From positions 1-64,000 of the forward strand of contig NZ_LMNG01000010.1 in assembly GCF_001423295.1 (NCBI RefSeq): 64,000 bases of DNA. Reading direction: 5' to 3'. Origin of the DNA: Methylobacterium sp. Leaf112 (GTDB taxonomy: Bacteria > Pseudomonadota > Alphaproteobacteria > Rhizobiales > Beijerinckiaceae). Below the pieces are notes generated by a model that did not search any database, was not told where the DNA came from, and worked only from the letters and a program-made list of their open reading frames with translations. Positions 26,435 through 34,890 of this stretch are shown piece by piece (position 1 is the first letter of the stretch; each line of letters opens with the position of its first letter). The position numbers were made by a program, and so were the translations under genes.

Positions 26435-27799
26435 ATGCTGTTCAACTCGACGATCTTCCTGCTCGGCTTCCTGCCCGTCGCCCTCGCGCTCCACGGCCTC
26501 GTGCTGCGGTGGCGCCCGTCCCTGCGGCCCGACTGCCTGCTCCTGCTCTCGTTCGTGTTCTACGGCTGGTGGGACCCGCGCTTCGTGCCGCTCATCGCCG
26601 TGTCCATCGGAGCCAACTGGCTGGTGGCCCGGGCGTATCTCCGCGGCCGCCCGCGCGGGCTGATCCCGATCGCCATCGCGGCGAACCTCGCGGCGCTGGC
26701 GGTGTTCAAGTACCTCGATTTTCTCGCCGGACTCGTCGCCTGGGTGCCGGGCCTCGCGCTTCCCCCCGTCGGCCTCGCCCTGCCCCTCGGCATCTCGTTC
26801 TTCACCTTCCACCACTGCATGTATCTCGCCGACCTCCGGGCCGGCCGGGCGCCCGCCTACGGCCTTCGCGACTACGCCCTCTACATCGCGTTCTTCCCGC
26901 AGGTGCTGGCCGGGCCCCTCGTGCGCTGGCGCGAGGTGATGCCTCAGTTCGCCGAGCGTGGACCGGTGGCGCCGGAGCGCTTCGGACAGGGGGTGATGCT
27001 GCTCTGCATCGGCCTCGCCAAGAAGGTCTATTTCGGCGACCCCCTGGCCCAGGTCGTCAATCCGGTCTTCGAACTGGCGGCGGGCGGCGCCGGCGTGACG
27101 GTGGCGCAGGCGTGGCAGGCGACCCTGGGCTTCACCTTCCAGATCTACTTCGACTTCTCCGGCTACACCGACATGGCGCTCGGCCTCGGCCTGATGTTCG
27201 GCGTGATCCTGCCTCAGAATTTCGACGCGCCCTACCGGGCGACGTCCCTGCAGGATTTCTGGCGGCGGTGGCACATGACCCTGTCGCGCTTCCTGCGCGA
27301 CTACCTCTACGTTCCGCTCGGCGGAAACCGGCACGGCCTCGCCCGCCAGATTCTCGCGCTCCTCGCCACCATGACCCTGGGCGGCCTCTGGCACGGCGCC
27401 GGCCTCACCTTCGTGGCCTGGGGCCTCGCGCACGGGATCGGCCTCGCCCTTGGCCTGCTGTGGCGGCGTGGCGGCCTGCCCATGCCGGTGCCGCTCGGCC
27501 GGCTCCTCACCTTCGGCTTCGTCGCGGCGACCTGGGTCCTGTTCCGCGCGCCCGATTTCCCGAGCGCCGTGCACATCTTCGACGGCCTCGTCGGGCACGC
27601 GCCCCTCGGCACCGGCCTGCCGTGGCGCACCCTGGCGCCGGCCGCCGCCATCGCCTGCCTCGGCCCCACGGCCTGGAGCGTCGTCCAGCGCACGCCGCCG
27701 ACCCGGTTCGCGGCGCTCGGCTTCGGCCTGCTGTTCGTCGCCCTGCTCCTGCGGATCGGCGAGGACGCGAACTACGCCTTCATCTACTTCCAGTTCTGA
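26435..27799 (+). CDS. MBOAT-family O-acyltransferase (AlgI-like)
   Basis: The 454-residue integral membrane protein starts MLFNSTIFLLGFLPVALALH and has about ten spans. MBOAT signatures include FFTFHHCMYLADLRAGRAPA, QIYFDFSGYTDMALGLGLMF, DFWRRWHMTLSRFLRDYLYV and GGLWHGAGLTFVAWGLAHGI with the catalytic histidine. Family members such as AlgI move acetyl groups to extracellular polysaccharide. No AlgJ/X-like partner is next to it, so the target is unknown. Its place between fliX and dksA in a flagellar locus makes modification of a surface glycan or of the flagellum conceivable, but this is inference. Confidence 0.9.
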   Translation: MLFNSTIFLLGFLPVALALHGLVLRWRPSLRPDCLLLLSFVFYGWWDPRFVPLIAVSIGANWLVARAYLRGRPRGLIPIAIAANLAALAVFKYLDFLAGLVAWVPGLALPPVGLALPLGISFFTFHHCMYLADLRAGRAPAYGLRDYALYIAFFPQVLAGPLVRWREVMPQFAERGPVAPERFGQGVMLLCIGLAKKVYFGDPLAQVVNPVFELAAGGAGVTVAQAWQATLGFTFQIYFDFSGYTDMALGLGLMFGVILPQNFDAPYRATSLQDFWRRWHMTLSRFLRDYLYVPLGGNRHGLARQILALLATMTLGGLWHGAGLTFVAWGLAHGIGLALGLLWRRGGLPMPVPLGRLLTFGFVAATWVLFRAPDFPSAVHIFDGLVGHAPLGTGLPWRTLAPAAAIACLGPTAWSVVQRTPPTRFAALGFGLLFVALLLRIGEDANYAFIYFQF

Positions 27800-28065
27800 G
27801 CACTTCGGGACCGGCGCCGGTCGGCCGTTCTGCGGGGAATTTCGTAAGGCGGCGCCCGCGAAACGCGGGTATCCCGGTCGGTCGGGCAGCGGGCCCGGGT
27901 GCATCGGCACGCCGTACATCCGTTGCGTGTTTGCCGCAGGGCGCGGATGCCTGTTACGAACCGGCCCGCCTGTGGTATCGGCGCGTTGTCGTGGACCGAT
28001 CCCTGCATTATAGCGACGCAAAATATCGCCGCAAACTGGCCGCGACAGACTTGCGAGGGGCGCGA

Positions 28066-28485
28066 ATGGCGAAGATCACACTCGAGGACGGCTACGTACC
28101 CAGTGAGAGCGAGCCGTTCATGAACGATCGGCAGCGTGAATATTTCCGGCGTAAGCTTCTCGGCTGGAAATCCGACATCATGCGCGAGGCCCAGGACACC
28201 CTCGTCGCCCTCCAGAGCGAGAACGAGAACCATCCAGACCTCGCCGACCGGGCCTCGTCGGAGACCGACCGGGCCATCGAGCTGCGGGCCCGGGACCGCC
28301 AGCGCAAGCTCACGGGCAAGATCGACGCCGCCCTTGCTCGCATCGAGGACCGCTCCTACGGCTATTGCGAGGAGACCGGCGAACCGATCTCCCTGAAGCG
28401 CCTCGACGCCCGCCCCATCGCCACCCTATCCCTGGAAGCCCAGGAGCGCCACGAGCGGCGCGAGCGGGTCTACCGGGACGATTGA
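28066..28485 (+). CDS. dksA: DksA-family RNA polymerase-binding regulator
   Basis: The 139-residue protein has the DksA coiled-coil (YFRRKLLGWKSDIMREAQDT to ELRARDRQRKLTGKIDAALA, with DLADRASSETDRAIE at the tip) and the globular end RSYGYCEETGEPISLKRLDA. It has a single cysteine where E. coli DksA has a four-cysteine zinc site, which is usual for the alphaproteobacterial form. With ppGpp it would tune rRNA and amino-acid promoters. ATG 28066 follows GAGGGG. The 266 bases upstream contain no gene that I can see and probably hold its promoter. Confidence 0.92.
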   Translation: MAKITLEDGYVPSESEPFMNDRQREYFRRKLLGWKSDIMREAQDTLVALQSENENHPDLADRASSETDRAIELRARDRQRKLTGKIDAALARIEDRSYGYCEETGEPISLKRLDARPIATLSLEAQERHERRERVYRDD

Positions 28486-28693
28486 GGTCGCCGGGCACAA
28501 GATCGGGACGAAGGCCGCGGCCGAACCCGATCCGGTGCGGGCCGGCGCCGTTCGGCGCCAATTCGGATGAGCGGCGGCGGCCTCGGCGTCGAAGACTGGC
28601 GTCGACTTGGTCGGATGCCGGGCGCCGTTCGCGGAACCTTGGGACCACGGTTCGGCTTCCCCACGATAACACTATCGTCAGGGAGCCAACGCC

Positions 28694-28870
28694 GTGAACA
28701 ATGAAGTTCTCATCCTCGTCCTCGCCCTCGCGACCCTCGGCATCGTCATCGGTGTCGCCCTGTGGCAGCGCGCCCGCGTCGCCGCCAAGAAGAACGACCC
28801 GGAACGCTCCGCCTTCACGAAGACCCACGGCGAGGCGCCGCGCCCGAACCGGCCCGGCACGGAGCACTAG
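28694..28870 (+). CDS. 58-residue single-span membrane protein
   Basis: A GTG start (28694) has GGGAG about eight bases upstream. The product begins MNNEVLILVLALATLGIVIG, a clear membrane helix, then a basic boundary (WQRARVAAKKN) and a hydrophilic proline-rich tail (APRPNRPGTEH). No family is recognised. It lies between dksA and convergent flgH, and a 22-base palindrome follows at once. The clean signal-anchor pattern and ribosome site make it a likely gene although short. Confidence 0.6.
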   Translation: MNNEVLILVLALATLGIVIGVALWQRARVAAKKNDPERSAFTKTHGEAPRPNRPGTEH

Positions 28871-28875
28871 ATTTC

Positions 28876-28897
28876 CCCGGGGACGATCGTCCCCGGG
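28876..28897. terminator. Perfect 22-bp palindrome between convergent genes
   Basis: The 11-base arms meet without a loop (centre 28886/28887). It lies six bases after the 58-residue gene and 31 bases from the flgH end, so it probably stops transcription in both directions, although it has no long T-run. Confidence 0.5.
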
Positions 28898-28927
28898 CGA
28901 GGGTTCGCGGTGCCGTCCGGGACCGCG

Positions 28928-29674
28928 TCAGAACGGCAGCAGCACGTCGACGATCTGCTGGCCGTAGCGGGGCTGCTGCACGTCGGTGATCTGGCCGCGG
29001 CCGCCATAGGCGATGCGCGCCTGGGCGATCTTGGTCGACTCGATGGTGTTGTCGGATTCGATGTCTTCCGGGCGGACCACGCCGGCGATGATGAGTTCGC
29101 GCACCTCGAAGTTGATGCGGATCTCCTGCTTGCCCTCCACCACGAGATTGCCGTTCGGCAGGATCTGCGTGACGATGGCGGCAATGCTGGTGGTGACGGT
29201 CTCGTTGCGCTGAACCGAGCCGGTTCCGTCGCTCGACGTGGTCGAGGTCGCGTCGAGGAGCTTGTCGGCGGCGATGCCGGCGGCCGCCACCGCGGGGTTC
29301 TTCTCCAGGCCGAAGGCGTTGGGCAGGCCGAACCCCTCCGCGTTGGAGCGCGAGCGCTTGGTCTCGTTGTTCAGGTTGGCCCGGTCGGTGACGTTGACCT
29401 TCACGGTCACGAGGTCGCCGATGCGGGCCGCGCGCTGATCCTTGAAGAACGCCCGCGATCCCGTGCGCCACAGGGAGTTCGGCGCGTAGGAGACCGGCTG
29501 GACCTCCGGCATCGGCAACCGCACGGGCTTGTAGCCGGCCTGCGCCGTCGGGTCCTCGATGGCCGACAGGGCCGGGGTGGCGCCGATCTGCGACAGCCGA
29601 TCGGCGGTGTTGCAGGCGGTCAGACCCGTGCACAGGAGCGCGACGGCGAGGGCGGGGCGAACGCGGTGGGTCAT
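28928..29674 (-). CDS. flgH: Flagellar L-ring lipoprotein FlgH
   Basis: The 248-residue precursor starts MTHRVRPALAVALLCTGLTA with a lipobox-type cysteine (CNTADRLS). FlgH features follow: SLWRTGSRAFFKDQRAARIG, DLVTVKVNVTDRANLNNETK, VTQILPNGNLVVEGKQEIRI and the end ARIAYGGRGQITDVQQPRYG. It forms the outer-membrane ring for the rod. I chose ATG 29674; the frame opens further upstream at 29713. It is the last gene of the reverse flgF-G-A-H set, 35 bases after flgA. Confidence 0.96.
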   Translation of the reverse strand: MTHRVRPALAVALLCTGLTACNTADRLSQIGATPALSAIEDPTAQAGYKPVRLPMPEVQPVSYAPNSLWRTGSRAFFKDQRAARIGDLVTVKVNVTDRANLNNETKRSRSNAEGFGLPNAFGLEKNPAVAAAGIAADKLLDATSTTSSDGTGSVQRNETVTTSIAAIVTQILPNGNLVVEGKQEIRINFEVRELIIAGVVRPEDIESDNTIESTKIAQARIAYGGRGQITDVQQPRYGQQIVDVLLPF

Positions 29675-29709
29675 CGGGACCGTGCCTGAGGCGATTCGAA
29701 GGGGGAGGA

Positions 29710-30762
29710 TCAACGGGTGCCGTCGAGGGCGGCGTTGGCCTGGCGCTGGATCGGCGCCGGCGCCGGGCCGACGGAGACGCGCCCCGGCCCGATCACGGTG
29801 GCGGGCAGCACCTTCTTGGAGACCGGGTTGGTCACGGTGATCGCGGCACCGAGGCGGCCGCTCTCGTTGGCCTGGCCCCGGAGGGACAGGGCGAGGCCCG
29901 GCGCGTCGAACACGATGGTGACGGCTTCGCCGCGTGCGACGAGGTCGGGCGGCGCGACATCGCCGCCGCGCAGGATCGCGCCCGCGCTCAAGCCCCGCTG
30001 CGCCACCTGTCCGGGCAGGTCCGTCGCGCCCGTCCGGGCGTCCGTCGGCACCGCTTCCTTCGGCCGCCGCTCGACGGTGAAGTCGGCCGGCGTGACGGCC
30101 TCGCCCCGGTTGAGCTGGCGCCCGATGACCACCACCTCGCGAATCTCCATGACGAGGCCGGTGACCCGGAGCGAAGCCTGGCGGTCGCCGAGCGTCACCA
30201 GGGCGGCGAGGCGCCGGGACCGCGGATCGTAGGTGAGATCGACGGCCGAGGCCTGTCCGTCGAGGTCGACGGGGGCGAGCAGCACCGGCGCGTCGCCATC
30301 GAGACGGATCGCCACGGTGCGGCCGTCGAGGCCGTAAGCGGTCTCGAGGGACCGCTTCAGGGCGGCCTCGATCTCCGGTTGGGCGACGCGCCGGGCGGCG
30401 CGCTGGACCGCGACCTGGACGCGCCCGCCCGTCTCGATCTCGCCGAGCCCGAGGGCCGCGACGGCCTCGGCGATGCGCCGGGCCTGGATGGTGCCGTGCC
30501 CCCCGAGGGACGGCGCACGGAACAGCGGGCGCACCGAAAGATCGGCGCTCGCCCCCTCCACGAGATCGCCCAGCGTCAGCACGTCGCCGCGCGCCGTGAC
30601 GTCGCCGCGCAGGCGAAGGCGCTGCGCCGGGCCCTCCGCCAGAACCGGGAGGGTGAGCAGTCCGAATGCCAGGAGCGCGAACAGGGCGCGGGCCACCATC
30701 GCCGGATTGACCGGCGAGACGCGGGGCCGAAGGGTCGGGGAAACGTATCTCAGGGCGTACAT
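29710..30762 (-). CDS. flgA: Flagellar P-ring assembly chaperone FlgA
   Basis: The 350-residue precursor has a signal-like segment (MVARALFALLAFGLLTLPVL, starting at residue 22 from ATG 30762) and the two FlgA domains; the SAF-like C-terminus includes VVVIGRQLNRGEAVTPADFT, GQVAQRGLSAGAILRGGDVA and RGEAVTIVFDAPGLALSLRG. FlgA helps FlgI polymerise in the periplasm. The start is uncertain: ATG 30762 has GGGAG about ten bases upstream and lies 17 bases after flgG, while ATG 30699 begins right at the signal peptide. It is longer than enteric FlgA, as is common in this group. Confidence 0.9.
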   Translation of the reverse strand: MYALRYVSPTLRPRVSPVNPAMVARALFALLAFGLLTLPVLAEGPAQRLRLRGDVTARGDVLTLGDLVEGASADLSVRPLFRAPSLGGHGTIQARRIAEAVAALGLGEIETGGRVQVAVQRAARRVAQPEIEAALKRSLETAYGLDGRTVAIRLDGDAPVLLAPVDLDGQASAVDLTYDPRSRRLAALVTLGDRQASLRVTGLVMEIREVVVIGRQLNRGEAVTPADFTVERRPKEAVPTDARTGATDLPGQVAQRGLSAGAILRGGDVAPPDLVARGEAVTIVFDAPGLALSLRGQANESGRLGAAITVTNPVSKKVLPATVIGPGRVSVGPAPAPIQRQANAALDGTR

Positions 30763-30779
30763 CTTGATGGCGCTCCCGA

Positions 30780-31571
30780 TCAACCGCGGAACATCTGCGA
30801 GGTGGTGGACATCATCTGGTCGGCGGCGGTCACGACCTTGGAGTTCATCTCGTAGGCCCGCTGCGCCGCGATCAGGGACGAGATCTCCGTCACCGCGTTG
30901 ACGTTGGCTTCCTCGAGGTAGCTCTGCTGGAGATTGCCGAAGCCTTCCGCGCCCGGCGCAGCCGCGATGGCCGGGCCCGACGCCGCGGTCTCGATGAACA
31001 GGTTGTCGCCGATGGATTCGAGGCCGACCTTGTTGACGAACCGCGCCAGCTGAAACTGCCCGAGCGCCTGCGGCGCCGTCTGGCCCGGCACCGTCGCCTG
31101 CACCGCCCCCTGGGCGCTGATGGTCACGGAGGTGGCGTTGTTCGGCACCGTGATGCCGGGATCGACGAGATAGCCGTCGCGGGTGACGAGCTGGCCCTGC
31201 GCCGAGAGGTCGAACGAGCCGTCGCGGGTGTAGGCGGTGCGCCCGTCCGGCATGGTGACGCGGAACATGCCCTCGCCCCGGATGGCGACGTCGTAGTCCT
31301 TCTGCGTCGAGGTCAGGGTGCCCTGCGACATCACCCGGGCCGTCGAGGTGGTCTTCACGCCCGAGCCGATGGCGAGGCCCGCCGGCAGTTGGGTGTTCTG
31401 GTCCGACGTCGAGGAACCGGCCCGGCGCAGGTTCTGGTACAGCAGATCCTGGAAATGCGGCTGCTGACGCTTGTAGCCGGTGGTCCGAAGGTTGGCGATA
31501 TTGTTGGAGATGACCTGGACGTTGAGTTCCTGGGCCGCCATGCCGGTGGCGGCAGCGTAGAGCGCGCGCAT
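30780..31571 (-). CDS. flgG: Flagellar distal rod protein FlgG
   Basis: The 263-residue protein starts MRALYAAATGMAAQELNVQV and has the rod-protein motif ISNNIANLRTTGYKRQQPHF, FlgG repeats (GLAIGSGVKTTSTARVMSQG) and the C-terminal EANVNAVTEISSLIAAQRAY, EMNSKVVTAADQMMSTTSQM helix. It is the distal rod. It is 12 bases from flgF and shares its transcript. Confidence 0.97.
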   Translation of the reverse strand: MRALYAAATGMAAQELNVQVISNNIANLRTTGYKRQQPHFQDLLYQNLRRAGSSTSDQNTQLPAGLAIGSGVKTTSTARVMSQGTLTSTQKDYDVAIRGEGMFRVTMPDGRTAYTRDGSFDLSAQGQLVTRDGYLVDPGITVPNNATSVTISAQGAVQATVPGQTAPQALGQFQLARFVNKVGLESIGDNLFIETAASGPAIAAAPGAEGFGNLQQSYLEEANVNAVTEISSLIAAQRAYEMNSKVVTAADQMMSTTSQMFRG

Positions 31572-31583
31572 GTGTGCTGATCC

Positions 31584-32324
31584 TCAGGCGACTTCGGCGA
31601 GGCGGCGGATCGCCGTGCCGCGCAGTTCATCGAGGCGCGAGATCACGCCCGACACCATGGAGTAGGTCCGGTTGACGTCCATCAGCCGCGTCATCTCGAT
31701 GACCGGCTTGACGTTGGAGCGCTCCAGGGCCCCCGACTCGACGCGGCCGGCGAGCCCTGCGGCCGTCGGCGCGGCCGTGGAGGCGTAGAGGTTCGCGCCT
31801 TCGTTGGTCAGCGCCTGCGGGTTCGCGAACGTCACGAGGCGCACCCGCCCGCGGATGCCGAGGTTGGTCGAGACCGTTCCGTCGGGGCCGATGGCGAGGC
31901 CGGTTTCCTGGGGGCCGATCTGGATCGGCCCGCCATCGCCCTGCACGGGATAGCCGTCGCTGGTCACGAGGTTGCCCTGGGGGTCGGTCTCGAAGGCGCC
32001 GTTGCGGGTGAAGCGGTCGCCGGCCGGCGTCCGCACGACGAGGAAGGCTTCGCCCCGGACGGCGACGTGGAGGGGGTTTCCGGTCTGCTCGATGGGGCCC
32101 TGACCGAGATCGAGGGCCGTGCCCTGGTCGATGACGTAGGACACGCGCCGATCCGGCTTCGGGAACGAGTCCGCGCTCGCCACCGGCATCAGGTATTCCT
32201 GGAACCGCGAGTTGCGGGCCTTGAAGCCGTTGGTCGAGACGTTGGCCATGTTGTTGGCGATCACCTCCAGCTCGCGCTGAAGCGCGACCTGGCTCGAGAC
32301 CCCCACGAACATTGCGTTCTGCAT
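31584..32324 (-). CDS. flgF: Flagellar proximal rod protein FlgF
   Basis: The 246-residue protein starts MQNAMFVGVSSQVALQRELE (ATG 32324; the frame opens upstream to 32396) and carries VIANNMANVSTNGFKARNSR, ERSNVKPVIEMTRLMDVNRT and the C-terminal rod helix (YSMVSGVISRLDELRGTAIR). It forms the proximal rod with FlgB and FlgC. It heads the reverse set flgF-G-A-H; the promoter faces fliL and contains a full CtrA box. Confidence 0.94.
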   Translation of the reverse strand: MQNAMFVGVSSQVALQRELEVIANNMANVSTNGFKARNSRFQEYLMPVASADSFPKPDRRVSYVIDQGTALDLGQGPIEQTGNPLHVAVRGEAFLVVRTPAGDRFTRNGAFETDPQGNLVTSDGYPVQGDGGPIQIGPQETGLAIGPDGTVSTNLGIRGRVRLVTFANPQALTNEGANLYASTAAPTAAGLAGRVESGALERSNVKPVIEMTRLMDVNRTYSMVSGVISRLDELRGTAIRRLAEVA

Positions 32325-32481
32325 GACACGATCCAACTGCGACGAGCGGTATTGATCGAACCAGTCCGCACGCGGCGTGCCAGCCGGCGCTACCATTTTT
32401 TGCCGAACGAAAACAAAGAGTTGTCCGATATGCCCGACCGGGCCGGTCGAGCCGTCCCCCGTCCTCGCGGCAAGTCCGACC

Positions 32482-32496
32482 CGGCAGCTTTTGCCG
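32482..32496. promoter_or_regulatory. CGGCA-N5-TGCCG palindrome, flgF/fliL region
   Basis: CGGCA (32482-32486) and TGCCG (32492-32496) form a perfect inverted repeat that ends two bases before the CtrA box. The same motif is at the flgI/fliX promoter and, with one mismatch, at flgB. Confidence 0.55.
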
Positions 32497-32498
32497 CC

Positions 32499-32514
32499 TT
32501 AACGACCCGTTAAC
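32499..32514. promoter_or_regulatory. CtrA box TTAA-N7-TTAAC, flgF/fliL region
   Basis: TTAA (32499-32502), seven bases (CGACCCG), TTAAC (32510-32514) is a perfect match to the alphaproteobacterial CtrA site. It lies 83 bases before the fliL start and 175 before flgF. Confidence 0.75.
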
Positions 32515-32597
32515 CCTGCGGGCCGATATCTCGACACCAGGAGTTTCACGTTGACGCGGGACTCGAGGACGGCGGCGTTCCAGTCAGGGCAGGATCG

Positions 32598-33092
32598 ATG
32601 GCGAAGAAGCCGACAAAGGCCGCCGTGGACGGTGAGGAGGGCGCGCCTCCGGCCGGTTCGAAGAAGAAGCTCATCATCATCGGCGCGGTGGCGCTGCTCG
32701 CCCTCGGCGGCGGCGGCGTCTTCGTCATGAAGAAGAAGGCCGGCGACGCGCACGCGGCGACCGCGGTAGAGGTCAAGGCCCCGATCGTCTTCCTCGACGT
32801 GCGGGAGATGATGGTCAACCTGTCGAGCGAGGCCGGTCAGGACAAGGCGCGCTTTGCCAAGATCAAGATCTCCATCGAGCTCAAGGACGCCAAGGTCGAG
32901 CAGGAAGTGAAGCCGCTGATGCCGCGCATCGAGGACGCCTTCCAGGTCTACATGCGCGAGTTGCGCGCGAGCGACCTCGCCGGTTCGGCCGGCCTGTACC
33001 GCCTGCGCGAGGAATTGCTGCGGCGGGTCAACGTGGCGATCCATCCGGCACGGGCCGAGGCGGTGCTCTTCAAGGACGTGATCGTCCAGTAG
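32598..33092 (+). CDS. fliL: Flagellar basal body-associated protein FliL
   Basis: The 164-residue protein has one N-terminal span (KKKLIIIGAVALLALGGGGV) and a periplasmic FliL domain (VFLDVREMMVNLSSEAGQDK, RFAKIKISIELKDAKVEQEV, LYRLREELLRRVNVAIHPAR). FliL sits around the stator and supports motor torque. It opens the forward set fliL-fliM-DUF6468-motE, next to a perfect CtrA box. Confidence 0.93.
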   Translation: MAKKPTKAAVDGEEGAPPAGSKKKLIIIGAVALLALGGGGVFVMKKKAGDAHAATAVEVKAPIVFLDVREMMVNLSSEAGQDKARFAKIKISIELKDAKVEQEVKPLMPRIEDAFQVYMRELRASDLAGSAGLYRLREELLRRVNVAIHPARAEAVLFKDVIVQ

Positions 33093-33128
33093 TTTCGGCC
33101 TCCTTCCACCACCGCATTCGGGACTCCC

Positions 33129-34334
33129 ATGGCCGACGCCGACGAGGACGACTGGGCCGCAGCCCTCATTGCCCAAAACGAGGCCGGGGGCGATACGTCC
33201 CTGGCCGACGAGTGGGGCGCGGCGCTGGCCGAGCAGGGCACCACGACGCATGCGAGCGACGTCGCCGCCGAATGGGCGACGATGATCGAGGACGGGGAGA
33301 CCGACAATCTTCCCGAACTCGCCGGCAACGACCGCATCCTGAACCAGGATGAGATCGACGGCGTCCTAGGGTTCTCCCTGCGCGAGCTGTCGGCCTCGGG
33401 CGCCGGCGGCGTGCGCGCCATCGTGGATTCGGGTGTCGTCCAGTACGAACGCCTGCCGATGCTGGAGATCGTCTTCGACCGGATGATCCGGTTGCTGTCG
33501 ACGAGCCTGCGCAATTTCTTCCAGGACAACGTCGAGGTGACCCTCGACAACATCACCTCGGTGCGCTTCGGCGATTACCTCAACGCCATCCCCCTCCCGA
33601 CGCTTCTGGGCGTGTTCCGGGCCGACGCGTGGGAGAATTCCGGCCTCGTCACCGTCGAATCGAACCTCGCCTACTCGACGATGGACCTGCTGCTGGGCGG
33701 CAAGCGCGGCGGCACCTCGACGCGCCTCGACGGCAGGCCCTTCACCACCATCGAGATGCAGCTCGTCCGCCGCCTCGTGGAGATCATCCTCAGCGACCTC
33801 GAACTCTCGTTCCAGCCGCTCTCCCCCGTGCGCTTCGCCATCGACCGGATCGAGACCAACCCGCGCTTCGCCACCATCACCCGCCCGGCCAACGCCGCGA
33901 TCCTGATCAGCCTCAAGCTCGACATGGACGGGCGCGGCGGCCTGCTTCAGATCCTGTTCCCCTACGCCACCATCGAGCCGATCCGTGAACTGCTCATGCA
34001 GAGCTTCATGGGCGAGAAGCTCGGCCGCGACCACGTCTGGGAAAGCCATCTCGCCACGGAGATCTGGCAGGCGGACGCGACCATGGAGGCGGTGCTGCAC
34101 GAAACGATGCTGCCCCTGAAGAAGGTGCTGTCCCTCAAGGTCGGCGACACCCTGATGTTCGACACCAAGCCCTCCGACCTCATCTCCGTGCGCTGCGGGG
34201 ACTGGGCCCTGACGCAGGGCCGCATCGGCAGGGTCGACGACAGTATCGCCGTGCAGTTGACCCGGCCGCTGCGCCGGTCACGCACCACGTTCCAGGCCTT
34301 CGAAGCCTCCATGAACAACCGCAACGACGGGTGA
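33129..34334 (+). CDS. fliM: Flagellar motor switch protein FliM, with a repeated N-terminal extension
   Basis: The 401-residue protein has the FliM core: ILNQDEIDGVLGF (residues 70-82), VQYERLPMLEIVFDRMIRLL, LSTSLRNFFQDNVEVTLDNI and a C-terminal SpoA domain (LMFDTKPSDLISVRCGDWAL). Ahead of it lies an acidic extension of about 68 residues in which the motif D/E-W-A/G-A/T recurs with a spacing of exactly 20 residues (Trp9, Trp29, Trp49: DDWAAALIAQ, DEWGAALAEQ, AEWATMIED). In other bacteria the EIDALL motif at the very N-terminus binds CheY-P. FliM turns the C-ring between rotation states. Confidence 0.93.
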   Translation: MADADEDDWAAALIAQNEAGGDTSLADEWGAALAEQGTTTHASDVAAEWATMIEDGETDNLPELAGNDRILNQDEIDGVLGFSLRELSASGAGGVRAIVDSGVVQYERLPMLEIVFDRMIRLLSTSLRNFFQDNVEVTLDNITSVRFGDYLNAIPLPTLLGVFRADAWENSGLVTVESNLAYSTMDLLLGGKRGGTSTRLDGRPFTTIEMQLVRRLVEIILSDLELSFQPLSPVRFAIDRIETNPRFATITRPANAAILISLKLDMDGRGGLLQILFPYATIEPIRELLMQSFMGEKLGRDHVWESHLATEIWQADATMEAVLHETMLPLKKVLSLKVGDTLMFDTKPSDLISVRCGDWALTQGRIGRVDDSIAVQLTRPLRRSRTTFQAFEASMNNRNDG

Positions 34335-34341
34335 GCCCACC

Positions 34342-34890
34342 ATGAGTCTCCTCGTCACCCTGACGGCCGACGTTCTCGTGGCCATCCTGCTCGTCGCGAC
34401 CATCGTGTCCTGTATCCGCCTCAGCCGACGCATCGCGCGCATGAAGGCCGACGAGGCCGGCATGCGGCAGACCATCGGCGAACTGATGGTCGCCAGCACC
34501 ACCGCCGAGCGTGCCGTCGCGGGCTTGCGGGCGACCCTCGACGAATGCGATCGGACCCTGGCCGACCGCCTCGCCACCGCCGAGCGTTACGCCGCCGACC
34601 TGTCGACCCACGTCGCGGCCGGCGAAGCGGTCATCGGCCGGATCTCGGCCATCGTCGCCCAAGCCGGGGGAGGGCAAACCGGCGCGGGTCGAACCCAGGC
34701 GAGCACCCTCAGGGCACCGCCCATGGCCGACACGGCCGTCCGGCCCCATCCGCAGATCGTCCCGCCGCAAACCCGTACGCCCGCGGAAGTTCCGGCGAGC
34801 CCCAACGGTGAACGCCTCGGCGCCGCCGCCGCCGCCGCCCTCGCCATGTCGGAGCGGGCCCTCGGCCGCCTGCGGAGCAAGGCCGCATGA
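34342..34890 (+). CDS. DUF6468-type membrane protein of the fliM operon
   Basis: The 182-residue protein has one N-terminal span (SLLVTLTADVLVAILLVATI), then a coiled-coil (RLSRRIARMKADEAGMRQTI to ERAVAGLRATLDECDRTLAD) and a proline-rich tail. It lies between fliM and motE in many alphaproteobacteria, which is the basis of the DUF6468 label. The role is unknown; a link to motor assembly is likely. It overlaps motE by four bases (ATGA). Confidence 0.7.
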   Translation: MSLLVTLTADVLVAILLVATIVSCIRLSRRIARMKADEAGMRQTIGELMVASTTAERAVAGLRATLDECDRTLADRLATAERYAADLSTHVAAGEAVIGRISAIVAQAGGGQTGAGRTQASTLRAPPMADTAVRPHPQIVPPQTRTPAEVPASPNGERLGAAAAAALAMSERALGRLRSKAA

